53,326 bases of DNA, from contig NZ_JH584241.1 of assembly GCF_000241485.1 (NCBI RefSeq), positions 1,433,381 through 1,486,706 on the forward strand, read 5' to 3'. Below the pieces are notes generated by a model. The model searched no databases. It saw only the letters and a list, made by a program, of their open reading frames with translations, and was not told the origin of the DNA. Made by a program: the position numbers and the translations under genes. Position 1 is the stretch's first letter. The number at the start of each line of letters is the position of its first letter. The DNA comes from Sphingomonas sp. PAMC 26605. Its GTDB lineage: Bacteria > Pseudomonadota > Alphaproteobacteria > Sphingomonadales > Sphingomonadaceae. This document shows positions 52,227-53,326 of this stretch, in pieces.

Positions 52227-53326
52227 AGAACGATCAGCTCGGCCTTGAGCGCGCCGGCTTCCTTGAGCGCCTCGAGGATCGCGACCAGATCGGCCGGCGA
52301 CGCGCCGATCGCGTTGACCGCCTTGACGACGTCGGAAAGCTTGGGTCCGGGCTGGAGCAGGAACATCGGGTGCTTCTCCTCATCGACCGCGAGCGCGGAC
52401 TTCTGTTGCTTCGCGGTCTGGCCCTGGCTGAACGGCAAGGGCTGGCTGACCTTTTCGGTTTCGTCGATCCGCACGGTCAGCTTGCCGTGCGTCACCGCGG
52501 CGGTGCCGACGCGGACCGCAGAGTTGATAACGACCGTTCCCGTCCGGGCATTAACAATTACTTTCGCGCTCGGCTCGGCCGAGACCACGTCGAGATTCTC
52601 GATCTCGCTCATCAGCGTCGCGCGGATGTCGCCACCGACCGGCGCGCGGACCGCGACCGAGACCGCGTCGGTCGCCTGTGCGGTGCCCGCGCCGAGCCGC
52701 GAATTGATCGCGCCGGCGACGTTCTGCGCGGTCGTGAAATCGGCGCGTGCGAGGTTGAAGGTCAGCGTCGGGCTGCTTTCGAAGCCGGTCGCAACCGCGC
52801 GCTCGACCGTCGCGCCTTCGGGGATGCGACCGGCCGAGGGGATGTTGACGACAATCGTCGAGCCGTCCTTGCCCTCGGCGCCGAGCCCGCCGACCGCGAG
52901 ATTGCCCTGCGCCATCGCATAGATCTGGTTATCGGCGCCGAGCAGCGGCGTCATGATCAGCGCGCCGCCGCGCAAGCTCTTGGCCTTGCCCATCGAGGCG
53001 ACGGTGATGTCGAGCTTCTGGCCGGGCTTGGCGAAGGGCGGCAGATCGGCGGTGATCATGACGACGGCGGCGTTCTTGAGGCCGGGGTTGACGTTTGCGG
53101 GGAGCTGTAGCCCGAAGCGCGAGGCGACCGCCTTCATCGACTGGATGGTATATTCGAGATTGTCGTCGCCCGTGCCGGGCAGGCCGACGACGATGCCGTA
53201 GCCGGTCAGCTGGTTGGTGCGGATGCCCTGGAAGCCGCCGAGATCCTTGATCCGGTCGGCCGAGGCGGGGGTGAGAACAGCGCGGCGAAAAGAACGGCGA
53301 GCACCAGCCGCCAGCCGTCACCCCCG
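52223..53326 (-). CDS. flgI: flagellar P-ring protein FlgI, partial, with an apparent frame break in the signal peptide
   Basis: The mature FlgI sequence reads from ADRIKDLGGFQGIRTNQ and QLTGYGIVVGLPGTGDDN through VSRFGL-like and PPFAKPGQKLDITVASMG to LVAILEALKEAGALKAELIVL at 52223. It forms the periplasmic ring around the rod. Upstream of ADRIKD the same frame has no ATG, GTG or TTG before a TGA near the window end. A neighbouring frame gives RLVLAVLFAALFS, a good signal peptide. One extra base in the five-G run at 53267-53271 would join them. The rest of the 5' end is outside the window. Confidence 0.88.

Overview
The window looks like chromosome from an alphaproteobacterium of the Sphingomonas group. 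It is GC-rich and densely coded, with many ATGA-type start/stop overlaps, paired ergothioneine genes (egtB-egtD), a gluQ gene, short GC-rich palindromic repeats between genes, and a flagellar/motility block. The assignment rests on gene content and protein style only; no 16S rRNA or database comparison was available.

Positions 1 to about 13.5 kb form a stress island. It opens with the end of a bufferin-type operon (bufA tail, MNIO oxygenase bufB, bufC, DoxX, a small membrane protein). It continues with a periplasmic thioredoxin-fold protein plus HExxH metallopeptidase, a nitrilase, an NrsF-type anti-sigma factor with an exported methyltransferase-like protein, a second MNIO operon (bufB2-bufC2-GST-SDR), divergent msrA and msrB, and a DUF1223 protein with a hydrolase. 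I found the same bipartite promoter, GTAACC-N16-CGAA or CGTA, upstream of seven of these transcription units, including two back-to-back divergent pairs. An eighth copy lies at 35.09 kb, in front of a cytochrome b561/molybdopterin oxidoreductase operon that resembles MsrPQ. The motif matches the consensus I recall for the Caulobacter heavy-metal ECF sigma factor SigF. The island therefore reads as one SigF/NrsF-type regulon for metal, thiol and methionine-oxidation stress in the envelope. The most unusual part is the second MNIO operon, which has a promoter and leader hairpin but no visible precursor peptide.

From 13.7 to 17.4 kb there is an M1-like peptidase, then gene debris (a frameshifted MFS transporter facing a truncated isochorismatase-family hydrolase), a tRNA-Thr and an uncalled 41-residue protein. 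From 17.4 to 39.8 kb the content is mostly ordinary chromosome: two peptidases, a chemoreceptor, DedA, a thioesterase, a YbhB-like protein, PEP carboxylase, an EF-hand lipoprotein, HNH nuclease, gluQ, a HIG1-like protein, a cobalamin adenosyltransferase, egtB-egtD, a hydroxyacyl-CoA dehydrogenase, a flavin reductase, the MsrPQ-like pair, cfa, argG and a methyltransferase.

From 40.0 to 47.3 kb there is a group of membrane glycosyltransferase-like proteins and a FemAB/GNAT-like protein. From 47.3 kb to the end are motB, motA, flgL, flgK, a FlgJ-like rod protein and flgI, all on the minus strand. The flgI signal-peptide region is out of frame with the mature protein. Several GC-rich inverted-repeat elements are scattered through the window. 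One lies inside the gluQ reading frame and another fills the motA-motB gap.
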